The notes beneath the pieces are model-generated. The model was not told the origin of the DNA. It worked only from the letters and a program-made list of their open reading frames with translations, and ran no database searches. Of a stretch of DNA of 64,000 bases, positions 17,273 through 24,559 are shown piece by piece. The stretch is taken from positions 124,001-188,000 of the forward strand of contig NZ_CAMUES010000002.1 of NCBI RefSeq assembly GCF_947087965.1, given 5' to 3'. Position numbers and translations under genes: made by a program. Within the stretch, counting starts at the first letter, position 1. Each line of letters begins with the position of its first letter. This DNA is from an uncultured Mobiluncus sp. GTDB lineage: Bacteria > Actinomycetota > Actinomycetes > Actinomycetales > Actinomycetaceae.

Positions 17273-18676
17273 TTGGCGCGAAACGCTCACCTGGAACAGT
17301 TGCCGCGCCGCATTTTCGGTATCGAAACGGAATACGGCATTCTCGCCGCCGCGGTGTCGGGCGGTGCTCCGGTGGTGGACGCCGACAAGGCCGGACGGGT
17401 GTTGTTTCATGACGTGTTAGCCCGCAGCCAAAGCACTTCAGTGTTCCTCCCCAATGGTTCACGCCTCTATCTCGATGTTGGGTCCCATCCTGAATACGCT
17501 ACGGCCGAATGTCTGAGCTTGGACGATGTGTTGAACCAGGATCGTGCCGGGTCGGAAATCCTGGCAGATATGGCTGGTGGAGCCAGCGAGCGCCTGAGTG
17601 CCCAAACTGGCACGAAAACCCAGGTACATCTGTTTAAGAACAACCTGGACGCGGCGGGTCACTCATGCGGTTGTCATGAAAACTATCTGCTGTACCGGGA
17701 CGGGAAGTTTCGTTCCCTGGTTGATTCCCTCGTCTCATTCCTGGTGACGCGCCAAGTCTTTACCGGAGCCGGCGCCCTGCTACGAATCCAGGGCGAAACC
17801 CGCTTTTGCTTTTCGCAGCGAGCTTTCCAGATAGATGACGCAGTCTCCGCCGCCACGACCTCCACCCGTCCTTTGGTCAATACTCGTGACGAACCCCACG
17901 CGGACGCGAAACGGTATCGCCGTCTGCATGTTATTGTCGGGGATTCCAACGTTTTGGAGCCTCCAACACGCTTCAAAATTGCGACGATGAACCTGTTGCT
18001 GGCCGCTTTGGAGGCCGGGGTGGATTTCTCCGACCTAGCTCTGGTTTCGCCCATCGCCGCGTTACGCGATATTACCTCGGACGTCACGAGTTTTGGGGGA
18101 CAAGTCCGGGTGGAACTGACGGACGGCCGGCGCTACAGTGCCCTGGACGTGCAAGAGGTTTTCCGCGACCGTCTGTCTGACGTGTTCTCCGGGGCTGAGT
18201 TGGGTGCGGGTTACCGCGAGGTGTTGGCCCAGTGGGGGCAATGGTTAGAGGCTTTGCGGAATCAGGATTTGGAGGTTTTGACTGGCCAGCTGGATTGGGC
18301 GACAAAGTTGTCTTTGCTCAATGGCCTGCGCCAGCGCCATAATCTGGCGTTGGGCGATCCGAAGATGGCTCGTTTGGATTTGGCATACCACGACATCACT
18401 CCCGGCGGACTTCGCCTGGATCAGCGCGGCTTAGCAACCCGATTGACCCGCCCGGACGCAGTTGAGGCTGCGAAAAATGTGCCTCCGCAAAACACTCGCG
18501 CCAAGGTACGCGGCGCGTTCATTGCCGCGGCGCGAGAACACCGGGCGGATTTGCAAGCCGATTGGACTCATTTGCGTTTGCCGGAATCAGGGTTGGGAAC
18601 CGTGACACTCAGCGACCCCTTCGCGGTTGACAGCGCGGAAGTCGATATGCTTATGAAAACAATGGAGGCAGCTTGA
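17273..18676 (+). CDS. pafA: Pup-protein ligase
   Basis: The product is 467 residues. The GS-like N-terminus RRIFGIETEYGI and the catalytic Asp in RLYLDVGSHPEYATAE near residue 68 identify PafA, which uses ATP to phosphorylate the Pup C-terminal Glu and join it to substrate lysines. The ending QNTRAKVRGAF with a C-terminal ~70-residue domain fits the family. It starts with TTG 17273, preceded by GGGGAG in the end of pup, so translation of the two is probably coupled. The last bases overlap the TTG start of the next gene by 4 nt. Confidence 0.95.
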   Translation: MARNAHLEQLPRRIFGIETEYGILAAAVSGGAPVVDADKAGRVLFHDVLARSQSTSVFLPNGSRLYLDVGSHPEYATAECLSLDDVLNQDRAGSEILADMAGGASERLSAQTGTKTQVHLFKNNLDAAGHSCGCHENYLLYRDGKFRSLVDSLVSFLVTRQVFTGAGALLRIQGETRFCFSQRAFQIDDAVSAATTSTRPLVNTRDEPHADAKRYRRLHVIVGDSNVLEPPTRFKIATMNLLLAALEAGVDFSDLALVSPIAALRDITSDVTSFGGQVRVELTDGRRYSALDVQEVFRDRLSDVFSGAELGAGYREVLAQWGQWLEALRNQDLEVLTGQLDWATKLSLLNGLRQRHNLALGDPKMARLDLAYHDITPGGLRLDQRGLATRLTRPDAVEAAKNVPPQNTRAKVRGAFIAAAREHRADLQADWTHLRLPESGLGTVTLSDPFAVDSAEVDMLMKTMEAA

Positions 18677-20340
18677 GCGAAGAAACTCCCCGGCGTTCCT
18701 CGCACCGAGCCGCGGGCCCGGTTGATGCAGGAACTTACGTCAGGCGTGAGGTTGACCCGAACCTTTCGCCACGCCGGCGTGCCAGAATGCAGGCGCAAGC
18801 TGCCGAGCAACAGTCCGCCCCGGCCGCCCCGCCGATGACGGACGGCGCCAAGGACTTACTGACCTCTTGGCTGAAGGCGAACGGTTTCGAGGACCTGGAG
18901 TCTTTCCAAGAGATGACCCGCAGAGCCGAATCCCAGCTTCGTCAAACTCCACCACCAGGCGATACGCCCGCTCCCTCCCCGGCGCTTTCGGCGGAAAATC
19001 CCGTGTCCAGGTCTTTGGACCCGGCAAACTTGGAGGTGCCCTCCTCACTACCGCCAAGGTCAAGCACATTGCCGCGCCGAGCCACTCGCTCGGCGGTACG
19101 CCAGGGAGTGCAAACTCCCGCCGCGGCCTCCCGTCAACTGGATTTCACCTCGCGTCCAGTACCTGCCGGTCCTGACGTTGCGTTGCCTGTCGTGTCCCCG
19201 GAAGCGCCAGCAATCCCGTCTCTCGCCGTTGCGGACACGCCAGCTCAGGTTGCCGCGCTGCCAGAACCTCCGGTGCGAGACTCGGTTTTAAACCTTCCTC
19301 CCGAAGTCGTGCCCACGGTCAGTTTGCGGCGTGAAGATGTACAAAACCTGGCTGTAGCGGAATCGAAAAAGCCGAAAACTCACAGTCCGCGCCGAGCAGC
19401 AAAACTCCGTCGTGCCGCATCTTTACCCCGGACTCCGAAGCCGTTGGCGAAAACGAAAGTTGTTCCGATTGCCCTCACCTTGGGGATTTTGCTGGCGCTG
19501 AGCGTGGCATTGTTGCTGTTGATTATGTGGTACCGCAGTGCCGTGGCCGTCAGCGACCCCGCGAAATCAAAAATCGAAGTCTTGGGAGCAATTGGCGCCC
19601 AACCTGTGTTGACTCTGTCCGAACCCATCCCTCTGGAAAAAAGTTCCACTGAACTTTTGATAAAAGGTAGGGGACAACAGATCAAAGACGATTCCATCGT
19701 GGCGCTGCGGGTCACGGTCTTTTCCGGAATGACCGGGAAACTGCAGTCCACCTCTGGCGATGAATCCGTGCTGGTCGGCCCGCTTTCGGCCAAGGTCTTT
19801 GGTACGGAACTGTATAACGCGGTGCGCGGCGCCACCGAAGGCTCGCGCTATCTATTGAAACAACCTGTCGAACAACAGGGTACTTCCACCATGGAAATCG
19901 GGGTTATCGATATTATCCCAACATCCCTGAACTCCCCGATGGCAGCCTTGCCGCCCGATGCTGGGCTGTCCGTAAGCGAAGACCAGGGCCAGGTGCGCCT
20001 GGCGATTCTTTCGGACTTTAGCGGCGATTTTCGTTTTTACCCCTTGATAACCGGCTCTGGGGCAACGGTTGCACCCGGTCAAACCGTACTGGTGAAATAT
20101 CAAGAATTTTCTTACTCGAATCCACCTGCGTTGTTGAAAGACCACTGGTCCGAGCCGGTGAAGCTGAAACTTGATGATAAAGTGCAGCAGGGGGTGGCGC
20201 GCGGCATTGTGGACCGCAAGATTGGTTCGCGGATGCTCCTGGAGGTGCCGCCTGCCGAAGGCTCTGGCAACCAGGCGACCATCCTGGTGGTGGACATTTT
20301 AGCGGCTTGGGATAATCCCGAAGTGACGAAAGAATCTTGA
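18673..20340 (+). CDS. membrane-anchored protein with two diverged FKBP-like domains
   Basis: The product is 555 residues, starting at TTG 18673 with GGAGG upstream and overlapping the pafA stop. Residues 1-260 are Pro/Ala/Arg-rich and look disordered and cytoplasmic. One membrane span (IALTLGILLALSVALLLLI) follows near residue 270. The outer part holds two repeats with FKBP spacing: GRGQQIKDDSIVALRVTVFSG leading to GATEGSRYLL, and GQTVLVKYQEFSY leading to DRKIGSRMLLEVPPAEGSG. FKBP-type prolyl isomerase genes sit after pafA in other actinobacteria, so this looks like a worn version. Key FKBP aromatic residues are hard to find, so isomerase activity is doubtful and it may be a chaperone-like or binding domain. 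Confidence 0.65.
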   Translation: MSEETPRRSSHRAAGPVDAGTYVRREVDPNLSPRRRARMQAQAAEQQSAPAAPPMTDGAKDLLTSWLKANGFEDLESFQEMTRRAESQLRQTPPPGDTPAPSPALSAENPVSRSLDPANLEVPSSLPPRSSTLPRRATRSAVRQGVQTPAAASRQLDFTSRPVPAGPDVALPVVSPEAPAIPSLAVADTPAQVAALPEPPVRDSVLNLPPEVVPTVSLRREDVQNLAVAESKKPKTHSPRRAAKLRRAASLPRTPKPLAKTKVVPIALTLGILLALSVALLLLIMWYRSAVAVSDPAKSKIEVLGAIGAQPVLTLSEPIPLEKSSTELLIKGRGQQIKDDSIVALRVTVFSGMTGKLQSTSGDESVLVGPLSAKVFGTELYNAVRGATEGSRYLLKQPVEQQGTSTMEIGVIDIIPTSLNSPMAALPPDAGLSVSEDQGQVRLAILSDFSGDFRFYPLITGSGATVAPGQTVLVKYQEFSYSNPPALLKDHWSEPVKLKLDDKVQQGVARGIVDRKIGSRMLLEVPPAEGSGNQATILVVDILAAWDNPEVTKES

Positions 20341-20348
20341 GGTGACAA

Positions 20349-21140
20349 ATGCCGAATTGTTATGCCGACGACACCCTAACAGTGCGTGTCATTCCCTGTT
20401 TGGACGTGAACGCGGGCCGCGTAGTCAAAGGTGTCAACTTTGAAAATTTGCGCGACGCCGGAGACCCGGTCGAGCTGGCGGCGCGCTACTGCGGAGCCGG
20501 AGCGGACGAAATCACGTTCCTGGACGTGTCGGCCTCCGTGGAGGGTCGGGCGACGATGGCAGAAGTCGTGCAGCAGTGCGCTCGTGAAATTTTTGTCCCC
20601 CTAACGGTCGGCGGGGGCGTGCGCAGCGTTGCCGATGTGGAACGGTTACTGAAATCCGGTGCCGATAAGGTCAGTATCAATACCGCCGCGATTGCCCGTC
20701 CGGAACTCATTACCGAGATTGCGTCCCGCTTCGGGGTGCAGGTGTTGGTGCTGTCCGCCGATGCCAGGCGGGTACAGGGTGGGGTACGCACCCCTTCAGG
20801 CTATGAAGTCACCACGCATGGCGGCAAACAATCGACCGGGATTGACCTGTTGGAATGGATTGGTCAGGCTTGTGAACGCGGAGCCGGGGAAGTGTTGTTG
20901 AACTCGATGGATGCTGACGGCACCAAGGCCGGCTTCGATATTGAGATGCTGCAGGCGGTGCGTCCGGTCTGTCCCGTTCCCCTCATTGCTTCGGGCGGGG
21001 CGGGTAACGTTGAACATTTTGTGGCGGCTGCACAAGCCGGGGCGGATGCGGTGTTGGGCGCTTCCGTCTTTCACTTCGGTGAGATTACAGTCGCTGAAGT
21101 TAAGTCAGCTCTCAGCGCGGCGGGCTTCCCGATTCGCTAG
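20349..21140 (+). CDS. hisF: imidazole glycerol phosphate synthase, cyclase subunit
   Basis: The product is 263 residues with the (beta/alpha)8 barrel of HisF. The catalytic Asp of CLDVNAGRVVKGVNF and the second catalytic Asp in LSADARRV are both present, as are the phosphate loops TVGGGV and IASGGAG. HisF with HisH turns PRFAR plus glutamine-derived ammonia into IGP and AICAR in histidine synthesis. It starts 8 nt after the FKBP-like gene with RBS TGAGGTG. It is the first of a histidine/tryptophan/lipoprotein gene run. HisH is not in this window. Confidence 0.97.
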   Translation: MPNCYADDTLTVRVIPCLDVNAGRVVKGVNFENLRDAGDPVELAARYCGAGADEITFLDVSASVEGRATMAEVVQQCAREIFVPLTVGGGVRSVADVERLLKSGADKVSINTAAIARPELITEIASRFGVQVLVLSADARRVQGGVRTPSGYEVTTHGGKQSTGIDLLEWIGQACERGAGEVLLNSMDADGTKAGFDIEMLQAVRPVCPVPLIASGGAGNVEHFVAAAQAGADAVLGASVFHFGEITVAEVKSALSAAGFPIR

Positions 21141-21258
21141 TTTTTGCGGTAAAGCGTGAAATTTTTGCGACCTTGTTTCGTGACGAGTTACTGCTCTTTT
21201 CATTTTGAAAATTAATTTTGCTCTCAGCGATTTGGGTAAATATCCCGTCAGCTGGCAA

Positions 21259-21264
21259 TATAAT
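21259..21264 (+). promoter_or_regulatory. possible -10 element TATAAT upstream of hisI
   Basis: A perfect TATAAT lies 3 nt before GTG 21268, in the 127-nt gap after hisF. TTGGGT at 21232-21237 is 21 nt upstream, which is too far for a normal -35. It may be chance. Confidence 0.3.
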
Positions 21265-21267
21265 TCC

Positions 21268-21684
21268 GTGACCGAATTACCCGATGATGTGTCCCAGCGT
21301 CTGAAACGTGATGCTCAGGGGCTGTTTGCTGCGGTCATCCAAGATTTTGACACGTTGCGTGTGCTCATGGTCGGCTATATGGACGATGAGGCTTTGGCGC
21401 GCACACTCTCCGAGGGGCGGGTCACCTTCTGGTCGCGCAGCCGTAAGGAGTACTGGCGCAAAGGCGATACTTCCGGTCACGTTCAATTCCTGCGCCACAT
21501 CGAGATTGACTGTGATGGAGACGCGTTGCTGCTCCAGGTCAAACAGGTAGGTGCGGCTTGCCATACCGGCACCAGGTCTTGCTTTGATGCTGGAGGAGTC
21601 ATCGAACCAGCGCGATTGGACGCCGATGTCGCCCCACCCTCGTGCGGACCCGACGGCCGGCCGATAGAGACGGTGGGACGCTGA
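21268..21684 (+). CDS. hisI: phosphoribosyl-AMP cyclohydrolase
   Basis: The product is 138 residues from GTG 21268, which gives the usual N-terminus (LKRDAQGLFAAVIQD, then VLMVGYMDDEAL). The metal-binding set is intact: the Asp residues in EIDCDGDALL and the Cys residues in CDGD, ACHTGTRSCF. This is the HisI domain alone, without the HisE pyrophosphatase, as is usual in actinobacteria. A frame from TTG 21205 would add 21 residues but has no RBS. The stop TGA overlaps the ATG of trpC. Confidence 0.93.
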   Translation: MTELPDDVSQRLKRDAQGLFAAVIQDFDTLRVLMVGYMDDEALARTLSEGRVTFWSRSRKEYWRKGDTSGHVQFLRHIEIDCDGDALLLQVKQVGAACHTGTRSCFDAGGVIEPARLDADVAPPSCGPDGRPIETVGR

Positions 21685-22532
21685 TGCTGACGTATGAGGA
21701 GTTTTATCGCCAAGCCAAAGCCGAGGTGGCCCTGCGTGAGGCCACCCTGCCTTTGGAACTTGTGAAAGAACAGGCCCGCCACACTCCCAGCCCGAAAGAC
21801 GGCCTGGCGGTACTGCACTCCCGCCCCGGTTTTGTGGCCATTATGGGGGAAATTAAACGGCAGACTCCGACAGCAGGTTTTCTCAATCCCATTGAAGATC
21901 CGGTCGAGTTAGCCAGGGAATACATCGAAGGAGGGGCAGTAGCGGTTTCCGTGGTGACTGATCGCCCCAATTACCTGGGCACCACCGAAGACTTCGTGCA
22001 GGTCCGCCGCGCACTGGACGTGCCGATGTTGCGGAAAGAATACGTCGTCACTCCCTACCAGATTCACGAGTCGCGGGCGATGGGTGCGGACATGGTGCTG
22101 CTGATGGTGGCCCTACTGGAGCCGATGGTGCTGGAAGCATTGGTGGAACGGACGCATTCCCTGGGTATGTGCGCCCTAGTGGAATGCCATTCTCGTTTGG
22201 AGGCACGCCAAGCCATTTCCGCTGGGGCGCGCCTCATCGGCATCAATGCCCGGGACCGGGAAACGGGTGCGGTAGACCTGTCCATGTGCGAGCAAACTAT
22301 TGACGTGATTCCCCCCGACATCACCGTGGTGGCCGAATCCGGGGTCCACGGCCCACAGGAAGTTTTTGACTATGCCCGAGTCGGGGCTGACGCTATCTTG
22401 GTCGGCGAGGCGCTGGTGCGTTCCCCGGATCCCGTGAGCCTGTTGCGCAAGATGACTTCCGCGGCCCAGCATCCCGCTTTGCGGCCCGACCGAGCCTCCC
22501 GCTATCGTCATAACTCCGAGGGGCACGATTGA
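21684..22532 (+). CDS. trpC: indole-3-glycerol phosphate synthase
   Basis: The product is 282 residues with a TIM barrel. The catalytic Lys-Glu set is seen in MGEIKRQTPTAGFL, LRKEYVV, ALVECHSRLE, LIGINARD and VVAESGV, and the phosphate site in AILVGEALVR. It converts CdRP to indole-3-glycerol phosphate in tryptophan synthesis. Both ends use TGATG overlaps, with hisI before and lgt after, so the three are translationally coupled. The other trp genes are not in this window. Confidence 0.95.
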   Translation: MLTYEEFYRQAKAEVALREATLPLELVKEQARHTPSPKDGLAVLHSRPGFVAIMGEIKRQTPTAGFLNPIEDPVELAREYIEGGAVAVSVVTDRPNYLGTTEDFVQVRRALDVPMLRKEYVVTPYQIHESRAMGADMVLLMVALLEPMVLEALVERTHSLGMCALVECHSRLEARQAISAGARLIGINARDRETGAVDLSMCEQTIDVIPPDITVVAESGVHGPQEVFDYARVGADAILVGEALVRSPDPVSLLRKMTSAAQHPALRPDRASRYRHNSEGHD

Positions 22533-23614
22533 TGTTCTCCCTGCCTTTTGCCGCAGTGCTTTCGGTGCCGCTTTCCTCACACTGCCTTTTTTCTGCCGTT
22601 TGCACCAGCATTCCCTCCCCGCCTTCGCCGATTTTGCTCAGCCTCGGGCCGCTCACCATTCGCTGGTACGCATTTTGGATTATCTTGGGCATGGCGCTGG
22701 CGATTTTTTGGACCTCCAAGCGTTACCAATCCCGCGGAGGGAACCCCGGCTTGGTGGGCGACATCGGAATCTGGATTTGCCTCCTGGGCATTGTTGGGGC
22801 GCGGGCTATGGCGGTGTTTTCCTATCCCGGAGATTACTTTGGTCCGGGTATCCCGTGGTGGAAACCCTTTGCCATCTGGCAAGGCGGCTTGGCCATCTAT
22901 GGTGGTCTGATTGGTGGATTCCTCGCCGCCGTGTGCTTCCTGCGTTTCAAGAAGCAACCCCTGGGGGTGTTCTTAGATGCCCTGGCACCCACGGTTCTGG
23001 CCGCACAAGCCTTAGGCCGCCTGGGCAATTACTTTAATCAGGAAGTCTACGGCAAGGCCACGACCCTCCCTTGGGGGCTAGAGATTAGCCCCCAGATGGC
23101 TCCGGCAAACACAGCCCCCGGAACCCTGTTCCACCCGACTTTCCTCTATGAAATCATCTGGAACCTTTTGGCCATGGGTATCTTGCTGCTGTATGAAAAG
23201 ATTCGCAAGCGTTCCCATGATTCCGAGTTTGCGCAACAAGTCAATGTTTGCCCCGCGACGGGTCAGTCCTGGGGACGCCTGTGCGCGTGGGAAATCATTG
23301 GTCTGTACCTGTTCCTGTACAGTCTGGGGCGATTTTTCCTGGAGTTCGTACGTATCGACTACCAGTACACGGTGGCCGGGGGAGTCCGCTGGTTCCAAGT
23401 CGTCGCTGGCGTCATCGCCGTTGTGGGACTAGCCGTGTTCGCGGCGGCTCGGCACCGCAAACTGCCTGCTGTCTTAACTGAGGCTTCACACCCCGCCCCG
23501 GATTCACCGAAAACGCCACCCACAGAGCCTGACCGGGGGCAATCCCCTTGTGACGCCGAATCTGAAGCCGAGATAAACACGACCGCCGATGCTGTAAAAA
23601 ACCCCGAAAAATAA
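22532..23614 (+). CDS. lgt: prolipoprotein diacylglyceryl transferase
   Basis: The product is 360 residues with about seven hydrophobic spans. The Lgt signature is present: IRWYAFWIILGM, the segment WQGGLAIYGGLIGG and the catalytic GRLGNYFNQEVYG, with the Arg of DFVR-like FLEFVRIDYQ near the end. It moves diacylglycerol from phosphatidylglycerol to the lipobox Cys of prolipoproteins. The C-terminal ~60 residues are a polar Pro/Asp-rich tail, common in actinobacterial Lgt. It is coupled to trpC by a TGATG overlap, as in the hisF-trpC-lgt order of mycobacteria. Confidence 0.95.
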   Translation: MFSLPFAAVLSVPLSSHCLFSAVCTSIPSPPSPILLSLGPLTIRWYAFWIILGMALAIFWTSKRYQSRGGNPGLVGDIGIWICLLGIVGARAMAVFSYPGDYFGPGIPWWKPFAIWQGGLAIYGGLIGGFLAAVCFLRFKKQPLGVFLDALAPTVLAAQALGRLGNYFNQEVYGKATTLPWGLEISPQMAPANTAPGTLFHPTFLYEIIWNLLAMGILLLYEKIRKRSHDSEFAQQVNVCPATGQSWGRLCAWEIIGLYLFLYSLGRFFLEFVRIDYQYTVAGGVRWFQVVAGVIAVVGLAVFAAARHRKLPAVLTEASHPAPDSPKTPPTEPDRGQSPCDAESEAEINTTADAVKNPEK

Positions 23615-23666
23615 ACTTGTACCTGGTCCTAACCCAGATTAAACAGCTATTTTACGAGTGTTACGG

Positions 23667-23772
23667 TACAATGGTCATATTGAAGCAGTAATTCCAAGGG
23701 GGTTTTACTGCGGGGGGTTACCGGCGCAACCTATGCGTCCGCCCCTCAGAGGATGAAGAGGAAGAAGGTAAA
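23667..23772 (+). promoter_or_regulatory. promoter -10 and structured 5' leader of the 79-residue gene
   Basis: TACAAT at 23667-23672 is a good -10, but no -35 stands at 17 nt. The ~100-nt leader holds a hairpin GCAGTAA (23685-23691) / TTACTGC (23705-23711) and then a G-rich block that can pair with CCCCTC before the RBS. It is A/G-rich near the RBS GAGGAAGAAGG. It could be a regulatory leader; I recognise no riboswitch family. Confidence 0.4.
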
Positions 23773-23777
23773 ACATA

Positions 23778-24017
23778 ATGAATATGAATGAATCTATGCA
23801 TCATCTCACCTGGTCACTTTTTGACCGTAACTCTGACCGCCAAGCTCTAAACTTGTCCCCTCGGTCGATTCTGTCCGAGGTAGTGCGTCCTTGGTTTGAC
23901 GCTTACCGTCATGATCCGATGATTGAGTCGGCTCTGCGGGACTTGAACGAGGGCGGTGCTCGCCGGATTCGGGCCCTGGATTTCCTGGGATTGGATTTGG
24001 TTTCGGCAGCCGCCTAA
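23778..24017 (+). CDS. small hypothetical protein, 79 residues
   Basis: I do not recognise this protein. It has no signal or membrane span and looks mostly helical, with a central Trp/Tyr/His patch (VVRPWFDAYRHDP) and an Arg-rich ending (ARRIRALDFLGLDL). A strong purine RBS, a structured leader and a perfect terminator just after it mark it as a real monocistronic gene. It lies directly upstream of umuD but is cut off from it by the terminator. Confidence 0.7.
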   Translation: MNMNESMHHLTWSLFDRNSDRQALNLSPRSILSEVVRPWFDAYRHDPMIESALRDLNEGGARRIRALDFLGLDLVSAAA

Positions 24018-24040
24018 CAGCTAGGCGTTTTGACTGTAAA

Positions 24041-24075
24041 TTCGCGGTAAGCCCTCGGGCTTGCCGCGAATTTTT
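24041..24075 (+). terminator. strong rho-independent terminator
   Basis: TTCGCGGTAAGCCC pairs with GGGCTTGCCGCGAA (14 bp, one G-U) around TC, followed by TTTTTG. It isolates the small gene from the SOS-controlled umuD. Confidence 0.9.
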
Positions 24076-24105
24076 GTCTTTCTGACCAAACGGGATAAAA
24101 CATGC

Positions 24106-24111
24106 TAAAAT
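24106..24111 (+). promoter_or_regulatory. -10 box TAAAAT of umuDC, leaderless
   Basis: TAAAAT ends 7 nt before ATG 24119 and overlaps the first base of the LexA box. CTGACC at 24082-24087 is a fair -35 at 18-nt spacing. No Shine-Dalgarno exists. Confidence 0.65.
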
Positions 24112-24126
24112 CGAACATATGTTCGA
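24111..24126 (+). promoter_or_regulatory. LexA (SOS) box overlapping the umuD start codon
   Basis: TCGAACATATGTTCGA is a perfect 16-bp palindrome that matches the actinobacterial SOS box TCGAAC-N4-GTTCGA. The umuD ATG (24119-24121) is inside it. LexA bound here would cover the -10 and the start of transcription. Confidence 0.93.
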
Positions 24127-24559
24127 AGATAAGCGGTCTGTGAAATCGTGGCGCTCCTACGCATTAGCGCAGTCAGCGCCGCACCCCGGTCTTCCTTTTG
24201 CGCCGGATTTGGTGCCGGCTGGCTGGCCTTCACCGTCTCAGGATTATTTCGACCGTGACATTGATTTGAACGAACATCTTATCCGCAATCGACCCGCGAC
24301 TTTCCTGGTGCGGGTCGCGGGGGATTCCATGATTAACGCGGGCATCAGCGACGGGGACGAACTCATCGTGGATCGTTCCTTAGAAGCGGGGGACGGCAAT
24401 GTCGTTATTGCCGTTATTGACGGTGAAATGACGGTGAAACGCCTGCACTTTGGGGCTCGCGGCCCGGAACTGCACCCCGCTAATCCGACCTATCCCATAC
24501 TGCACCCCTCCGAATTGCAAATTTGGGGAGTGGTGACGCGATGTCTGCACCGACTCTGA
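24119..24559 (+). CDS. umuD: UmuD/LexA-type S24 peptidase
   Basis: The product is 146 residues with no DNA-binding domain, so it is UmuD rather than LexA. An Ala-Gly site suited to self-cleavage lies in LVPAGWPSPSQDYF near residue 38. The catalytic Ser is in VAGDSMINAGI and the Lys in GEMTVKRLHF, at the family distance. RecA-stimulated cleavage gives UmuD', which activates the Pol V polymerase subunit UmuC encoded next. The gene begins within the LexA box and probably has no 5' untranslated region. The stop lies 16-18 nt inside umuC. Confidence 0.93.
   Translation: MFEDKRSVKSWRSYALAQSAPHPGLPFAPDLVPAGWPSPSQDYFDRDIDLNEHLIRNRPATFLVRVAGDSMINAGISDGDELIVDRSLEAGDGNVVIAVIDGEMTVKRLHFGARGPELHPANPTYPILHPSELQIWGVVTRCLHRL

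Noticed and set aside
18673..20340. prcB/prcA in diverged form next to pafA
   Set aside because: The protein has a membrane span and FKBP-like spacing, not the Ntn-hydrolase Thr start or the alpha/beta proteasome motifs.
24041..24126. CRISPR-like or mobile-element repeats near umuDC
   Set aside because: The repeats are a terminator hairpin and a LexA palindrome; no repeated units or transposase are present.
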